From assembly GCF_000420145.1 (NCBI RefSeq), contig NZ_ATUJ01000003.1:248001-312000 (forward strand): DNA of 64,000 nucleotides. The letters run 5' to 3'. Below, piece by piece: positions 35,959-45,160 of this stretch. The DNA comes from Paracoccus zeaxanthinifaciens ATCC 21588. GTDB lineage: Bacteria > Pseudomonadota > Alphaproteobacteria > Rhodobacterales > Rhodobacteraceae. The position numbers and the translations under genes were made by a program. A model generated the notes under the pieces. The model was not told where the DNA came from and ran no database searches. It saw only the letters and a program-made list of their open reading frames with translations. Each line of letters begins with the position of its first letter. The first letter of the stretch is position 1.

Positions 35959-38145
35959 ATGACCGATTTCACGATGGAGAAGGGCGCCGACGGCGCCGCG
36001 ATCATCACCTGGGACGTTCAGGGCAAATCCATGAACGTGCTGTCGATGGAGGGTGCCAATGCCCTCAGCGACCTGATCGACGACGCGCTGGCCGACGATG
36101 CGGTCAAGGGCATCGTCATCACCAGCGGCAAGAAGGACTTCGCCGCCGGGATGGACCTGAACGTCATCGCAGGCATGCGCGAACGGGGCGGTGCGCAGGG
36201 CGTGTTCGACGGCGTGATGGGCCTGCACCACCTGCTGCGCAAGATCGAGCTGGCGGGTATGGACCGCAAGACGAAGAAGGGCGGCAAGCCCATCGCCGCG
36301 GCACTGCCCGGCACCGCGCTTGGCATCGGTCTTGAACTGCCGCTGGCCACGCATCGCATCTTTGTTGCCGACAATGCCAAGGCCAAGATCGGGCTGCCGG
36401 AAATCATGGTCGGCATCTTCCCCGGCGCGGGCGGCACCACCCGCCTTGCCCGCAAGCTGGGCGCGATGGCCGCGGCGCCCTTCCTGCTGGAAGGCAAGCT
36501 GTCGGACCCGAAGAAGGCCAAGGCCGCCGGCCTGATCGACGAGGTGTCCGAGGATCCGCTGGCCGCCGCCCGCGAATGGGTGCTGGCCGCGTCGGATGCC
36601 GACATCGTCAAGCCCTGGGACGCCAAGGGCTACAAGATGCCGGGGGGCGAGCCCTTCCACCCCGCGGGCTTCATGACCTTCGTCGGCGCATCCGCGATGA
36701 TCCACGGCAAGACGATGGGCGTCTATCCGGCGGCCAAGGCGCTGCTGTCGGCGGTTTATGAAGGCGCAATGGTGCCCTTCGACCAGGCGCTGAAGATCGA
36801 GGCCCGCTGGTTCACCAACGTGCTGATGAACCCGTCGAGCAGCGCGATGATCCGCAGCCTGTTCATCAACAAGGAAGCGCTGGAAAAAGGCGCGAACCGC
36901 CCCGAGGCCCCCGATCAGACCGTCCGCAAGGTCGGCATCCTTGGCGCGGGCATGATGGGCGCGGGCATCGCCTATGTCAGCGCGATGGCGGGCATCGAGG
37001 TCGTGCTGATCGACGCGGCGCAGGCCAGCGCCGACAAGGGCAAGGCCTATTCCGAAGGGCTGCTGGACAAGGCCATCAGCCGCAAGAAATCGACCGACGA
37101 AAAGAAGGCCGAAGTGCTGGGCCGCATCACCGCCACGACCGATTACGACGCGCTGAAGGGTTGCGACCTGATCGTCGAGGCCGTGTTCGAGGACCCCTCC
37201 GTCAAGGCCGAGGTCACGAAGAAGGCCGAGGCCGTGATCCCCGAGGACGCGATCTTCGCGACCAACACCTCGACCCTGCCGATCAGCGACCTGGCCCGCG
37301 CCAGCAGCCGCCCCGAGCAGTTCATCGGCATCCACTTCTTCAGCCCGGTGGACAAGATGCTGCTGGTCGAGATCATCAAGGGCCGCGAGACCGGTCCCCG
37401 CGCCGTCGCCAAGGCGCTGGATTTCGTCCGCCAGATCCGCAAGACGCCCATCGTGGTCAATGATGAACGGTTCTTCTACGCCAACCGCTGCATCATCCCC
37501 TATATCAACGAAGGCATCCGCATGGTCGGCGAGGGTGTGAACCCGACCCTGATCGAAAACGCCGCCAAGATGATGGGGATGCCCCTCGGGCCGCTGCAGC
37601 TGGTCGACGAGACCAGCATCGACCTGGGCGTCAAGATCGCCAAGGCCACCCGCGCGGCAATGGGCGATGCCTATCCCGACGGTGCGGTGGACGAGGTGAT
37701 CTTCGCCATGGCCGATGCGGGCCGCATGGGCCGCAAGGCGAATGCGGGCTTCTACGACTATGACGAGAAGGGCAAGCGCCAGGGCCTGTGGGGGGAACTG
37801 GACGCCCGCTATCCCCAGTCGGGCGATCAGCCGGAACTGACCGAGGTGCAGCACCGCCTGATGTTCGCCCAGACGCTGGAGGCCGTGCGCGCGCTGGAAT
37901 CGGGCGTGCTGGAGGATATCCGCGAAGGCGATGTCGGCGCGATCCTGGGCTGGGGCTTCGCGCCCTGGTCGGGCGGCCCCTTTGGCTGGCTGGACATGCT
38001 GGGCGCCGCCCGCGCGGTGGAAATCTGCGACGGTCTGACCGAACGCCACGGCGACCGCTTCAAGGCCCCCGCCCTGCTGCGCGAGATGGCCGAGAAGGGT
38101 GACAGCTTCTATGGCCGCTTCGGGGCGAAGTCCCAGGCCGCCTGA
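35959..38145 (+). CDS. fadB: Fatty oxidation complex alpha subunit (enoyl-CoA hydratase / 3-hydroxyacyl-CoA dehydrogenase)
   Basis: 728 residues. N-terminal crotonase domain with both catalytic Glu (GIGLELPLATH and IGLPEIMVGIFPGAGG), then linker helix, NAD Rossmann VGILGAGMMGAGIAYVSAMAG, catalytic His in GIHFFSPVDKMLLVEII and two C-terminal dehydrogenase domains (ANRCIIPYINEG, RKANAGFYDYDEKGKRQGLW). Adds water to the enoyl-CoA and oxidises the product with NAD+. Forms a complex with FadA. Terminator-like hairpin follows at 38159. Confidence 0.95.
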   Translation: MTDFTMEKGADGAAIITWDVQGKSMNVLSMEGANALSDLIDDALADDAVKGIVITSGKKDFAAGMDLNVIAGMRERGGAQGVFDGVMGLHHLLRKIELAGMDRKTKKGGKPIAAALPGTALGIGLELPLATHRIFVADNAKAKIGLPEIMVGIFPGAGGTTRLARKLGAMAAAPFLLEGKLSDPKKAKAAGLIDEVSEDPLAAAREWVLAASDADIVKPWDAKGYKMPGGEPFHPAGFMTFVGASAMIHGKTMGVYPAAKALLSAVYEGAMVPFDQALKIEARWFTNVLMNPSSSAMIRSLFINKEALEKGANRPEAPDQTVRKVGILGAGMMGAGIAYVSAMAGIEVVLIDAAQASADKGKAYSEGLLDKAISRKKSTDEKKAEVLGRITATTDYDALKGCDLIVEAVFEDPSVKAEVTKKAEAVIPEDAIFATNTSTLPISDLARASSRPEQFIGIHFFSPVDKMLLVEIIKGRETGPRAVAKALDFVRQIRKTPIVVNDERFFYANRCIIPYINEGIRMVGEGVNPTLIENAAKMMGMPLGPLQLVDETSIDLGVKIAKATRAAMGDAYPDGAVDEVIFAMADAGRMGRKANAGFYDYDEKGKRQGLWGELDARYPQSGDQPELTEVQHRLMFAQTLEAVRALESGVLEDIREGDVGAILGWGFAPWSGGPFGWLDMLGAARAVEICDGLTERHGDRFKAPALLREMAEKGDSFYGRFGAKSQAA

Positions 38146-38158
38146 CGTGTCATGATTG

Positions 38159-38185
38159 CAAGGGGGCGATCAATTCGCCCCCTTG
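38159..38185 (+). terminator. Hairpin at end of fad operon
   Basis: Perfect 11-base stem (CAAGGGGGCGA/TCGCCCCCTTG) with TCAAT loop, 13 bases past fadB. No long T run follows, only TCACG, but the strength and place suggest transcription end. Confidence 0.65.
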
Positions 38186-38272
38186 TCACGTTGCGAAACC
38201 CGATATCCCCGATATGCTGCGATGCGAAAGGCGCGACATCGTCGTCCGCGCCGCAGAACAGGGAAATTTGTG

Positions 38273-39442
38273 ATGAGTGACGAGATTCGCCGCCGCGCCG
38301 AGGCCCTGCGCGAAGATATCGAGACGGTCGCCGCGACGGCCCTTCCCGAACCCGCCCCCGCAGAGACCGCGCTGGACGCCACCGACCCCGCGACCGAGGC
38401 GCAGATCCGCAAGCGCATGGACGAGATCGACCTGGGCGACAGCGGCTCGATCCTGCGTTTCGGCACGCGCGCGCAGGGCGATCTGCAGCAGATCAGCCAG
38501 CAGATGCTGTCCGATGTCAAAAGCAAGGATGCAGGCCCCGCCGGCGACAGCCTGCGAGAGGTCGTGACCACCATCCGCGGCTTCTCGACCCAGGAGCTGG
38601 ACGTGCGCCGCACCCGCAGCTGGTGGGAAAAGCTGCTGGGACGCGCCGCGCCCTTCGCCAAGTTCGTCGCCAGCTACGAGAAGGTGCAGACCCAGATCGA
38701 CCGCATCACGGCCGAGCTGGAAAGCCACGAGCAGACGCTGCTGAAGGACGTGAAGTCGCTCGACCTGCTCTATGACCGCACGCTGAACTTCTACGACGAG
38801 CTCGCGCTCTATATCGCGGCGGGCGACGCGAAGCTGCGCGAACTGGACCAGCAGGTCATCCCCGCCAAGGTCGAGGAGGTCGCCGCCCGCCCCGAGGGCG
38901 AGCAGGTGATGGAGGCGCAGGAGCTGCGCGACCTGCGCACGCTGCGCGACGATCTGGAACGCCGCGTCCACGACCTGCGGCTGACGCGGCAGGTGACGAT
39001 GCAGTCGCTGCCCTCGATCCGGCTGGTGCAGGAAAACGACAAGTCGCTGATCACCAAGATCAACTCGACCCTGGTGAACACGGTGCCGCTGTGGGAAACC
39101 CAGCTGGCGCAGGCCGTCACCATCCAGCGCAGCGCCGAGGCCGCGCGCGCCGTCCGCGAGGCGGGCGACCTGACGAACGAGCTGCTGACCCGCAACGCCG
39201 ACAACCTGCGCAGCGCCAACGCCCAGATCCGCACCGAGACCGAGCGCGGCGTCTTCGACATCGAGGCCGTCAAGTCGGCCAATGCTCAGCTGATCGCCAC
39301 GATCGAGGACAGCCTGCGCATCGCCGACGAAGGCCGCACGCGCCGTCGCGCCGCCGAAGAGGAACTGACCCGGATGGAGGGCGAGCTGCGCGACACGCTG
39401 TCGGCCGCCCGCGCCCGTCCGGCCCCGGGCAAGGCGGTCTGA
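38273..39442 (+). CDS. TelA / toxic anion resistance family protein
   Basis: 389 residues, mostly alpha-helical and cytosolic. Core TelA pattern: DSGSILRFGTRAQGDLQQISQQML, then FAKFVASYEKVQTQIDRITAELESHEQTLLKDV, LDLLYDRTLNFYDELALYIAAG and QVTMQSLPSIRLVQENDKSLITKINSTLVNTVPLWETQLAQAV. Members are linked to tellurite or envelope stress phenotypes without a known activity. It opens a run with a DUF2927 lipoprotein (2 bases), an SPFH protein and a zinc-ribbon membrane protein, which suggests a membrane-stress module. Confidence 0.93.
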   Translation: MSDEIRRRAEALREDIETVAATALPEPAPAETALDATDPATEAQIRKRMDEIDLGDSGSILRFGTRAQGDLQQISQQMLSDVKSKDAGPAGDSLREVVTTIRGFSTQELDVRRTRSWWEKLLGRAAPFAKFVASYEKVQTQIDRITAELESHEQTLLKDVKSLDLLYDRTLNFYDELALYIAAGDAKLRELDQQVIPAKVEEVAARPEGEQVMEAQELRDLRTLRDDLERRVHDLRLTRQVTMQSLPSIRLVQENDKSLITKINSTLVNTVPLWETQLAQAVTIQRSAEAARAVREAGDLTNELLTRNADNLRSANAQIRTETERGVFDIEAVKSANAQLIATIEDSLRIADEGRTRRRAAEEELTRMEGELRDTLSAARARPAPGKAV

Positions 39443-39444
39443 CC

Positions 39445-40485
39445 ATGACGCAATTGCTGGCCCGGCTGCGTCCGGGCGTTCTGGCGGCACTTGTCGGCGG
39501 GATGGTTCTGGCGGCCTGCGACCGGGGCGCCGATCCTGCCCTGTCGCCGCGCCCCCTGCCCACCCCCGAAGGGCTGGGCGAGGCCCGCCCCGATCCCGGC
39601 CCCAGCCAGGCCGAGCTGCGCAAGGCCCGCGCCGAACGCAACCGTCAGACCAACGCCCAGAGCGCGGCCTCGACGGGGTCGGATGTCAGCGACGCGCAGC
39701 GGCAATACTATGCCTCGGTCGAGGCGCGGCTGCTGGCTCGCGGCCGCCTGCGGCGCGATCGCGTGCCGCTGGACGCGCCCATCGACGCCGAGACGCTGGC
39801 CCGGAACTTCATGGCCATCGCGCTGCAGGACGAATACAGCCCCACCGCCGACGGCATCGTGGCGAAGGCCCGCAGCGCGCCGCTGCGGCGCTGGTCGCAG
39901 CCGGTCCGCATCCAGCCCGATTTCGGCACCAGCAAGGATACGGGCGACCGCGCGCTGTGGCGGTCCGAACTGGCGCAGATGGCCGGCACGCTGTCGAACG
40001 CGACGGGCCATCCCGTGTCGCTGACCGGGGGCGGCGGCAATTTCGTCGTGCTGGTCATGACCGAGGACGAGCGCCGCCAGGCATCCTCGCGCATTGCCGA
40101 GCTGGTGCCCGGCATCCCCGCCCGCGACATCGACGTGCTGACCGGCCTGCCCGCCGCGATCAGCTGCACGGTCTTCGCCTACAGCCGGGGCGGTGCCTCG
40201 GATTACGCGCATGCCGTCGCGGTGATCCGGGCCGAGCTGCCACCCTTGCTGCGGACCTCCTGCATCCACGAGGAACTGGCGCAGGGCATGGGCCTGTCGA
40301 ATGACAGCCCCGCCGCGCGGCCCTCGGTCTTCAACGACGACGAGGAATTCGCCCTGCTGACCCGGCACGACGAATTGCTGCTGAAGATCCTCTACGATCC
40401 GCGCCTGCGCCCCGGCATGACCGAGGCCGAGGCCGGTCCCATCGTCCGCCGCATCGCGGCCGAGCTTCTGGCCCGCGAAGCTTGA
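39445..40485 (+). CDS. DUF2927 lipoprotein with zincin-like HExxxQ motif
   Basis: 346 residues. Signal peptide with lipobox VLAAC (near residue 27), so a lipid-anchored outer-envelope protein. A Pro/Arg-rich linker leads to a C-terminal domain: ALWRSELAQMAGTLSNATGH, FVVLVMTEDERR, then SCIHEELAQGMGLSNDSP and FALLTRHDELLLKILYDPRLRPGM. This end resembles zinc-dependent peptidases, but the first motif is HEELAQ instead of HExxH, so the usual second His ligand is missing. Activity unknown. Two bases after telA. Confidence 0.85.
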   Translation: MTQLLARLRPGVLAALVGGMVLAACDRGADPALSPRPLPTPEGLGEARPDPGPSQAELRKARAERNRQTNAQSAASTGSDVSDAQRQYYASVEARLLARGRLRRDRVPLDAPIDAETLARNFMAIALQDEYSPTADGIVAKARSAPLRRWSQPVRIQPDFGTSKDTGDRALWRSELAQMAGTLSNATGHPVSLTGGGGNFVVLVMTEDERRQASSRIAELVPGIPARDIDVLTGLPAAISCTVFAYSRGGASDYAHAVAVIRAELPPLLRTSCIHEELAQGMGLSNDSPAARPSVFNDDEEFALLTRHDELLLKILYDPRLRPGMTEAEAGPIVRRIAAELLAREA

Positions 40486-40543
40486 TCCCGTGCCGCCCGC
40501 GTCCCATACATGGGGCGCGGGACAGCCTGAACGGGGGAAAGCC

Positions 40544-41677
40544 ATGTCCATCTTCGACATTCTGGGCGGCGAATTCATCGAGGTCATCGAATGGGTCGAT
40601 GACGGTCGCGACACGATGGTCTCGCGCTTCGACACGGTCGGACGCGCGATCAAGTACGGCGCGAAGCTGACCGTCCGCGAAGGACAGGCCGCCGTCTTCG
40701 TCCACGAGGGGCAGCTGGCCGACGTCTTCGGGCCCGGCCTGTACCTGCTGGAAACGAACAACCTGCCGGTGCTGACGCGGCTTCAGCACTGGGATCACGG
40801 CTTCCGCAGCCCCTTCAAGTCCGAAGTGTATTTCGTCGACAAGACGCGCTTCACCGACCTGAAATGGGGCACCCGCAACCCGATCATCGCGCGCGATCCC
40901 GAATTCGGCCCGGTGCGCCTGCGCGCCTACGGCACCTATTCCATGCGGGTGACGGACCCCGCCCGCTTCATGTCCGAGATCGTCGGCACCGATGGCGACT
41001 TCACCCGCGACGAGATCGCCTTCCAGATCCGCAACGTGATCGTGCAGGAATTCTCGCGCGCGATCGCCTCCTCGGGGATCCCGGTTCTGGACATGGCCGC
41101 GAATACCGATCAGCTGGCGCGGCTGGTGGCCAAGGCCATCGCCCCGGTGATCGACAGCTATGGCATCGCCCTGCCCGAGTTCTGGATCGAGAATGTCAGC
41201 CTGCCCGCCGAGGTCGAGGCCATGCTGGACAAGCGCACCTCGATGGGGATCGTGGGCGATCTGGACCGCTTCGGCCAATATGCCGCGTCCGAGGCGATGC
41301 TGGCCGCCGCGCAGAACCAGGGCGGCGCGGGCGCGAGCTTCGGCGCGGCGATGGGTGCCGCGATGGGCGCGACCATGCGCGGCCCCTGGGGCGCCGTTCC
41401 GCAGCAGGCGGCGCAGCAACCCGCAGCGCAACCCGCCCAGTCCACGCCCCCGCCCCTGCCCGGCAAGCCGGTCGAGACGGTGTGGCACATCGCCATCGGC
41501 GGCCAGGCGCTGGGGCCCTTCGGTCGCGGCCATCTGGGCCGCCTGATCGCGGATGGCAGCTTTGCCCGCGACACGCTGGTCTGGACCCCCGGCCAGGACG
41601 GCTGGCTGCCCGCCGAGGAGATCGACGAGCTGGCGCAGCTGTTCACCATGATGCCGCCGCCCCTGCCCAACGCCTGA
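40544..41677 (+). CDS. SPFH domain protein with C-terminal GYF_2 domain
   Basis: 377 residues. Residues about 30-250 form an SPFH-type domain (GAKLTVREGQAAVFVHEGQLADVFGPGLY, YGTYSMRVTDPARFMSEIVG, YGIALPEFWIENVSLPAEVEAML). A Gly/Ala/Gln-rich stretch (290-320) and proline segment lead to a GYF_2 domain VWHIAIGGQALGPFGRGHLGRLI...TLVWTPGQDGWLPAEEI. It has no N-terminal membrane helix. Similar to the YdjI-like virion-core/SPFH group, which scaffolds membrane patches. GGGGGAAAGCC precedes the ATG. Partner of the zinc-ribbon protein two bases on. Confidence 0.9.
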   Translation: MSIFDILGGEFIEVIEWVDDGRDTMVSRFDTVGRAIKYGAKLTVREGQAAVFVHEGQLADVFGPGLYLLETNNLPVLTRLQHWDHGFRSPFKSEVYFVDKTRFTDLKWGTRNPIIARDPEFGPVRLRAYGTYSMRVTDPARFMSEIVGTDGDFTRDEIAFQIRNVIVQEFSRAIASSGIPVLDMAANTDQLARLVAKAIAPVIDSYGIALPEFWIENVSLPAEVEAMLDKRTSMGIVGDLDRFGQYAASEAMLAAAQNQGGAGASFGAAMGAAMGATMRGPWGAVPQQAAQQPAAQPAQSTPPPLPGKPVETVWHIAIGGQALGPFGRGHLGRLIADGSFARDTLVWTPGQDGWLPAEEIDELAQLFTMMPPPLPNA

Positions 41678-41679
41678 AG

Positions 41680-42846
41680 ATGACGGATCAGACGCAGGAA
41701 CACCGCTTTCCCTGCAGCCGCTGCGGGGCCAGCCTGCGCTTTCGCCCGGGCCAGCGGGAAATGGTCTGCGACTGGTGCGGCCATGTGCAGCCCATCGGTC
41801 CGGGCGATGCACGCGCGCCGGGTCGCCAGCCGGATGCCGGTCCTGCCGACCCCGCCCTGCAATGGGACGCCGCCCACAAGGCCCCCGAACTGGCCGAGAT
41901 CCCGCTGGAACGCGGTCTGCATCTGGATCGCGACGGCGGCGACATCGTCCACGAGGTCCGCACACTGTCCTGTCCAAATTGCGGGGCGCGGGTCGATCTG
42001 GACGACACGCATCACGCCAGCGCCTGCCCCTTCTGCGCCACCCCCGTCGTCACCGATACGGGTGCCACGCGGCGGATCAAGCCGCAGGCGGTGCTGCCCT
42101 TCCGCCTGACCGAGGCCGAGGCCCGCAAGGCCATGTCGGACTGGCTGGGCGGGCTGTGGTTCGCGCCCTCCGGGCTGGTCGCCTATGCCCGCAAGGACAA
42201 GCACCTGACCGGGGTCTATTCGCCTTTCTGGACCTTCGATGCCGACAGCCGCTCGCGCTATTCCGGGCAGCGGGGGGATGTCTATTACGAAACCCACTGG
42301 GTGACCGAGACGGTGAACGGCAAGTCGCGCCGCGTCGCCCGGCGCGTCGCCAAGGTCCGCTGGAGGCCGGCGCGGGGACGCGTGGCCCGCAGCTTCAACG
42401 ACGTGCTGGTGCCTGCCTCGACCTCGTTGCCGCAGCGCTTCACCGGCGCGATGGCGCCCTGGGACCTGTCCCATCTTGCGGTCTATCGCCCCGATTTCCT
42501 GGCCGGGTTCGAGGCCGAGGGCTATACCGTCGCGCTGGCGGACGGGCATGGCGCGGCCCGCGCGCAGATGGCCCGCGTGATCGAGGGCGACGTGCGCCGC
42601 GACATCGGCGGCGACCGGCAACGCATCGACAGCATCGCCAGCGAATTCGACGCCGAGACGTTCAAGCACATCCTGCTGCCGATCTGGACCGCCGCCTACC
42701 GCTATAACGGGCGCAGCTTCCGCTTCGTCGTGAACGGCCAGTCCGGTCGCGTCATGGGCGAGCGTCCGTGGTCCGCATGGAAAATCGCCGGTGCGGCGGT
42801 CGCGGCGCTGGTAGCGCTAGCGATTATCCTGTATTTCACGCGCTGA
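41680..42846 (+). CDS. Membrane-anchored protein with two zinc ribbons
   Basis: 388 residues. Two N-terminal four-Cys ribbons: FPCSRCGASLRF...MVCDWCGH and SCPNCGARVDLD...SACPFCATPV. A middle globular domain (VLPFRLTEAEARKAMSDWLGGLWFAPSGL, THWVTETVNGKSRRVARRVAKVRW) precedes one C-terminal transmembrane helix (IAGAAVAALVALAIILYF), so the ribbons face the cytosol as a tail-anchored protein. Often mislabelled as PriA or TFIIB-like. Paired with the SPFH-GYF protein. Confidence 0.88.
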   Translation: MTDQTQEHRFPCSRCGASLRFRPGQREMVCDWCGHVQPIGPGDARAPGRQPDAGPADPALQWDAAHKAPELAEIPLERGLHLDRDGGDIVHEVRTLSCPNCGARVDLDDTHHASACPFCATPVVTDTGATRRIKPQAVLPFRLTEAEARKAMSDWLGGLWFAPSGLVAYARKDKHLTGVYSPFWTFDADSRSRYSGQRGDVYYETHWVTETVNGKSRRVARRVAKVRWRPARGRVARSFNDVLVPASTSLPQRFTGAMAPWDLSHLAVYRPDFLAGFEAEGYTVALADGHGAARAQMARVIEGDVRRDIGGDRQRIDSIASEFDAETFKHILLPIWTAAYRYNGRSFRFVVNGQSGRVMGERPWSAWKIAGAAVAALVALAIILYFTR

Positions 42847-42870
42847 GAACCACGCCAATGGAGGGGACCC

Positions 42871-43782
42871 ATGATCCTGTGTGCCGGTGAATCGCTGATC
42901 GACATGGTGCCGCAGGACGGCAGCTTCCGCCCGCTGGCAGGCGGGGCGGTGTTCAACACGGCCATCGCGCTTGGGCGTCTGGGCGTCGATGCGGGCTATC
43001 TCTGGCCGATCAGCCGCGACCCCTTCGGCGAACAGATCCTGCGCCCCCTGGCCGAGGCCGGGGTGAACACCGACCTCTGCCCGCGCACCGACCGGCTGAC
43101 CACGCTGGCGCTGGTGACGCTGGAAAACGGCGATGCGCGCTATTCCTTCTATGACGAGGGATCGGCGGGGCGCATGATGACGCGCGACGACATCGCCCCC
43201 CTGCCGGACGAGGTCACGACCCTTTTCGCGGGCGGCATCAGCCTGGTGCCCGATCCCTGCGGCGCGACGGTGGAATCGCTGATCGCGGATCATCACGGGG
43301 ACCGCGTGGTGATGATCGACCCGAACATCCGCCCCTTCTTCATCACCCAGCCCGACGCCTTCCGCGCCCGGTTGGACCGCATCCTGCCCATGGCCGATAT
43401 CGTCAAGCTGTCGGCGGACGACCTCGAATGGCTGCATCCCGACCTGACCCCCGAGGATGCCGCCCGCAAGGTGCTGGCATCCGGCCCGCGCATGGTCCTG
43501 CTGACGGGCGGCGAGACCGGCGCACGGGCCTTCTGGGCGGGCGAGACCGTCAATGCCCCCGCTGTCCGCACGACGGTCGCCGACACGATCGGCGCGGGTG
43601 ACACCTTCAATGCGGGTTTCATGGCCAGCCTGTCCCAGCAGGGCCTGCTGTCCAAGGCGGCGCTGGCCGCGATCACGCCCGAACAGATCAAGGCGGCGCT
43701 GACGCTTGGGGCGCAGGCGGCCTCGGTCACCGTGTCGCGCGCGGGTGCGAACCCGCCCTGGGCGCACGAGATGCCCGCCTGA
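42871..43782 (+). CDS. PfkB family carbohydrate kinase (fructokinase-like)
   Basis: 303 residues. N-terminal CAGESLIDMVP and GGAVFNTAIALGRLG (substrate Gly-rich), then the catalytic block DTIGAGDTFNAGFMASL with the base Asp. DLCPRTDRLTTLALVTL fits fructokinase-type members; ribokinase or 2-keto-3-deoxygluconate kinase are alternatives. GGAGGGG before the ATG. Short gap after the zinc-ribbon gene may mean readthrough, but function differs. Confidence 0.92.
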   Translation: MILCAGESLIDMVPQDGSFRPLAGGAVFNTAIALGRLGVDAGYLWPISRDPFGEQILRPLAEAGVNTDLCPRTDRLTTLALVTLENGDARYSFYDEGSAGRMMTRDDIAPLPDEVTTLFAGGISLVPDPCGATVESLIADHHGDRVVMIDPNIRPFFITQPDAFRARLDRILPMADIVKLSADDLEWLHPDLTPEDAARKVLASGPRMVLLTGGETGARAFWAGETVNAPAVRTTVADTIGAGDTFNAGFMASLSQQGLLSKAALAAITPEQIKAALTLGAQAASVTVSRAGANPPWAHEMPA

Positions 43783-43801
43783 AGCGACTGCCAGATGCGA
43801 C

Positions 43802-43824
43802 AAGGGGCCCCTGCGGGCCCCTTT
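43802..43824. terminator. Bidirectional terminator between pfkB-type gene and hflX
   Basis: AAGGGGCCC/GGGCCCCTT with CTGC loop, followed by TCTCATT on the plus strand; symmetric enough to end both the kinase gene and the convergent hflX. Confidence 0.7.
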
Positions 43825-43825
43825 C

Positions 43826-45160
43826 TCATTCCTGTTCCGGCTGGTCCAGCGCCTCGAAACCGGCGCGCTGTCTTGCGGTCCAGCGCAGCTGCAGGCGCAG
43901 GCCCTCCTCGACCGCCTCTTCGCGTTCGACGACGCCCGCCTCGTGCAGCCATGCGCGACGGCGACCGTCGGCAAAATCCAGAACGACCTGCGCTTCCTCG
44001 CGCGCCTCGTCCAGCGCCTGTTCCAGATGCGTCTCGATCGCGCCGATCAGCGCGTTCAGCCCCTCGCCCGACAGGGCGCTGACGGCCTGCACCCCTTCGG
44101 TCCGCGCATCGGTCCGCTGAAGGGCGGCGCGGGTCTCGGGGCCAAGCGCGTCGATCTTGTTCCAGACCTCGATCAGGGCTACCTCCTCGTCCACGCCCAG
44201 GCTTTCGAGGATGTCGGCGACGTCGCCGGCCTGTTCCTCGGTCTCGGGGTGGCTGATGTCGCGGACATGCAGGATCAGATCGGCCTCGAGCACCTCTTCC
44301 AGCGTGGCGCGGAAGGCGGCGACCAGCTCGGTCGGCAGGTCGCTGATGAAGCCCACCGTGTCGGACAGGATGATCTTGCGGCCCGAATTGCCGCCCCCCG
44401 CATCGGGCAGGCGGATCGCGCGCATCGTGGGGTCCAGCGTGGCGAACAGCATGTCCTTGGCCATCACCTCGGCCCCGGTCAGGCGGTTGAACAGCGTGGA
44501 TTTCCCCGCGTTGGTATAGCCCACCAGCGCGACGATCGGATAGGGCACCTTGGCGCGCGCCGCGCGATGCAGCGTGCGCGTCTTGACCACGCGTTCCAGC
44601 TGGCGGCGCAGGCGCGTCATCTGTTCGTCGATGGCGCGGCGGTCGGCCTCGATCTGGGTTTCCCCCGGACCGCCGACGAATCCCAGACCGCCCCGCTGCC
44701 GTTCGAGGTGCGTCCAAGCGCGGACCAGCCGCGTGCGCTGATAGGACAGCGCGGCCAGTTCCACCTGCAGCACGCCCTCGCGGGTGCGGGCACGGTCGGC
44801 GAAGATCTCCAGGATCAGCCCGGTCCGGTCCAGAAGCTTGACGCCCCAGTCCTTTTCCAGGTTGCGCTGCTGCACGGGGGTCACCGGACCGTCGATCAGC
44901 ACCAGCTCGGCCTCGACGGCCTCGAGGCGCTCTCGGATCTCGGCAAGCTTGCCCTTGCCGAACAACATTCCGGGGTTGGGGTCACGCAGTCGCGCCACTT
45001 CCTCGCCCACGATCTCGATGCCCGGCAGGGCATGGGCAAGCGCCACGGCCTCGGCCAGCGCATGCTCGGGCTGTCGCCGCTGCGTGCGCGAATTGCCCAG
45101 GTCGGGGTGGATTACATAGGCGCGGGTCGGCTTGGCTTCGGTAGAGGTCGGCTCGGCCAA
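43826..45160 (-). CDS. hflX: GTPase HflX
   Basis: 444 residues; ribosome-splitting/rescue GTPase. N-terminal HflX domain ALAHALPGIEIVGEEVARLR, NPGMLFGKGKLAEIRERL; GTPase motifs GYTNAGKSTLFN, DPTMRAIRLPD, LSDTVGFI (switch II) and NKID. The start is TTG at 45160, touching the hfq stop (TGATTG), chosen because the next ATG comes only after the conserved N-terminal region. The GGLGFVGGPGETQIE linker is diagnostic. Confidence 0.95.
   Translation of the reverse strand: MAEPTSTEAKPTRAYVIHPDLGNSRTQRRQPEHALAEAVALAHALPGIEIVGEEVARLRDPNPGMLFGKGKLAEIRERLEAVEAELVLIDGPVTPVQQRNLEKDWGVKLLDRTGLILEIFADRARTREGVLQVELAALSYQRTRLVRAWTHLERQRGGLGFVGGPGETQIEADRRAIDEQMTRLRRQLERVVKTRTLHRAARAKVPYPIVALVGYTNAGKSTLFNRLTGAEVMAKDMLFATLDPTMRAIRLPDAGGGNSGRKIILSDTVGFISDLPTELVAAFRATLEEVLEADLILHVRDISHPETEEQAGDVADILESLGVDEEVALIEVWNKIDALGPETRAALQRTDARTEGVQAVSALSGEGLNALIGAIETHLEQALDEAREEAQVVLDFADGRRRAWLHEAGVVEREEAVEEGLRLQLRWTARQRAGFEALDQPEQE

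Noticed and set aside
41680..42846. PriA helicase or transcription factor B
   Set aside because: Only the short zinc ribbons are shared; there are no helicase motifs, and there is a C-terminal membrane helix.
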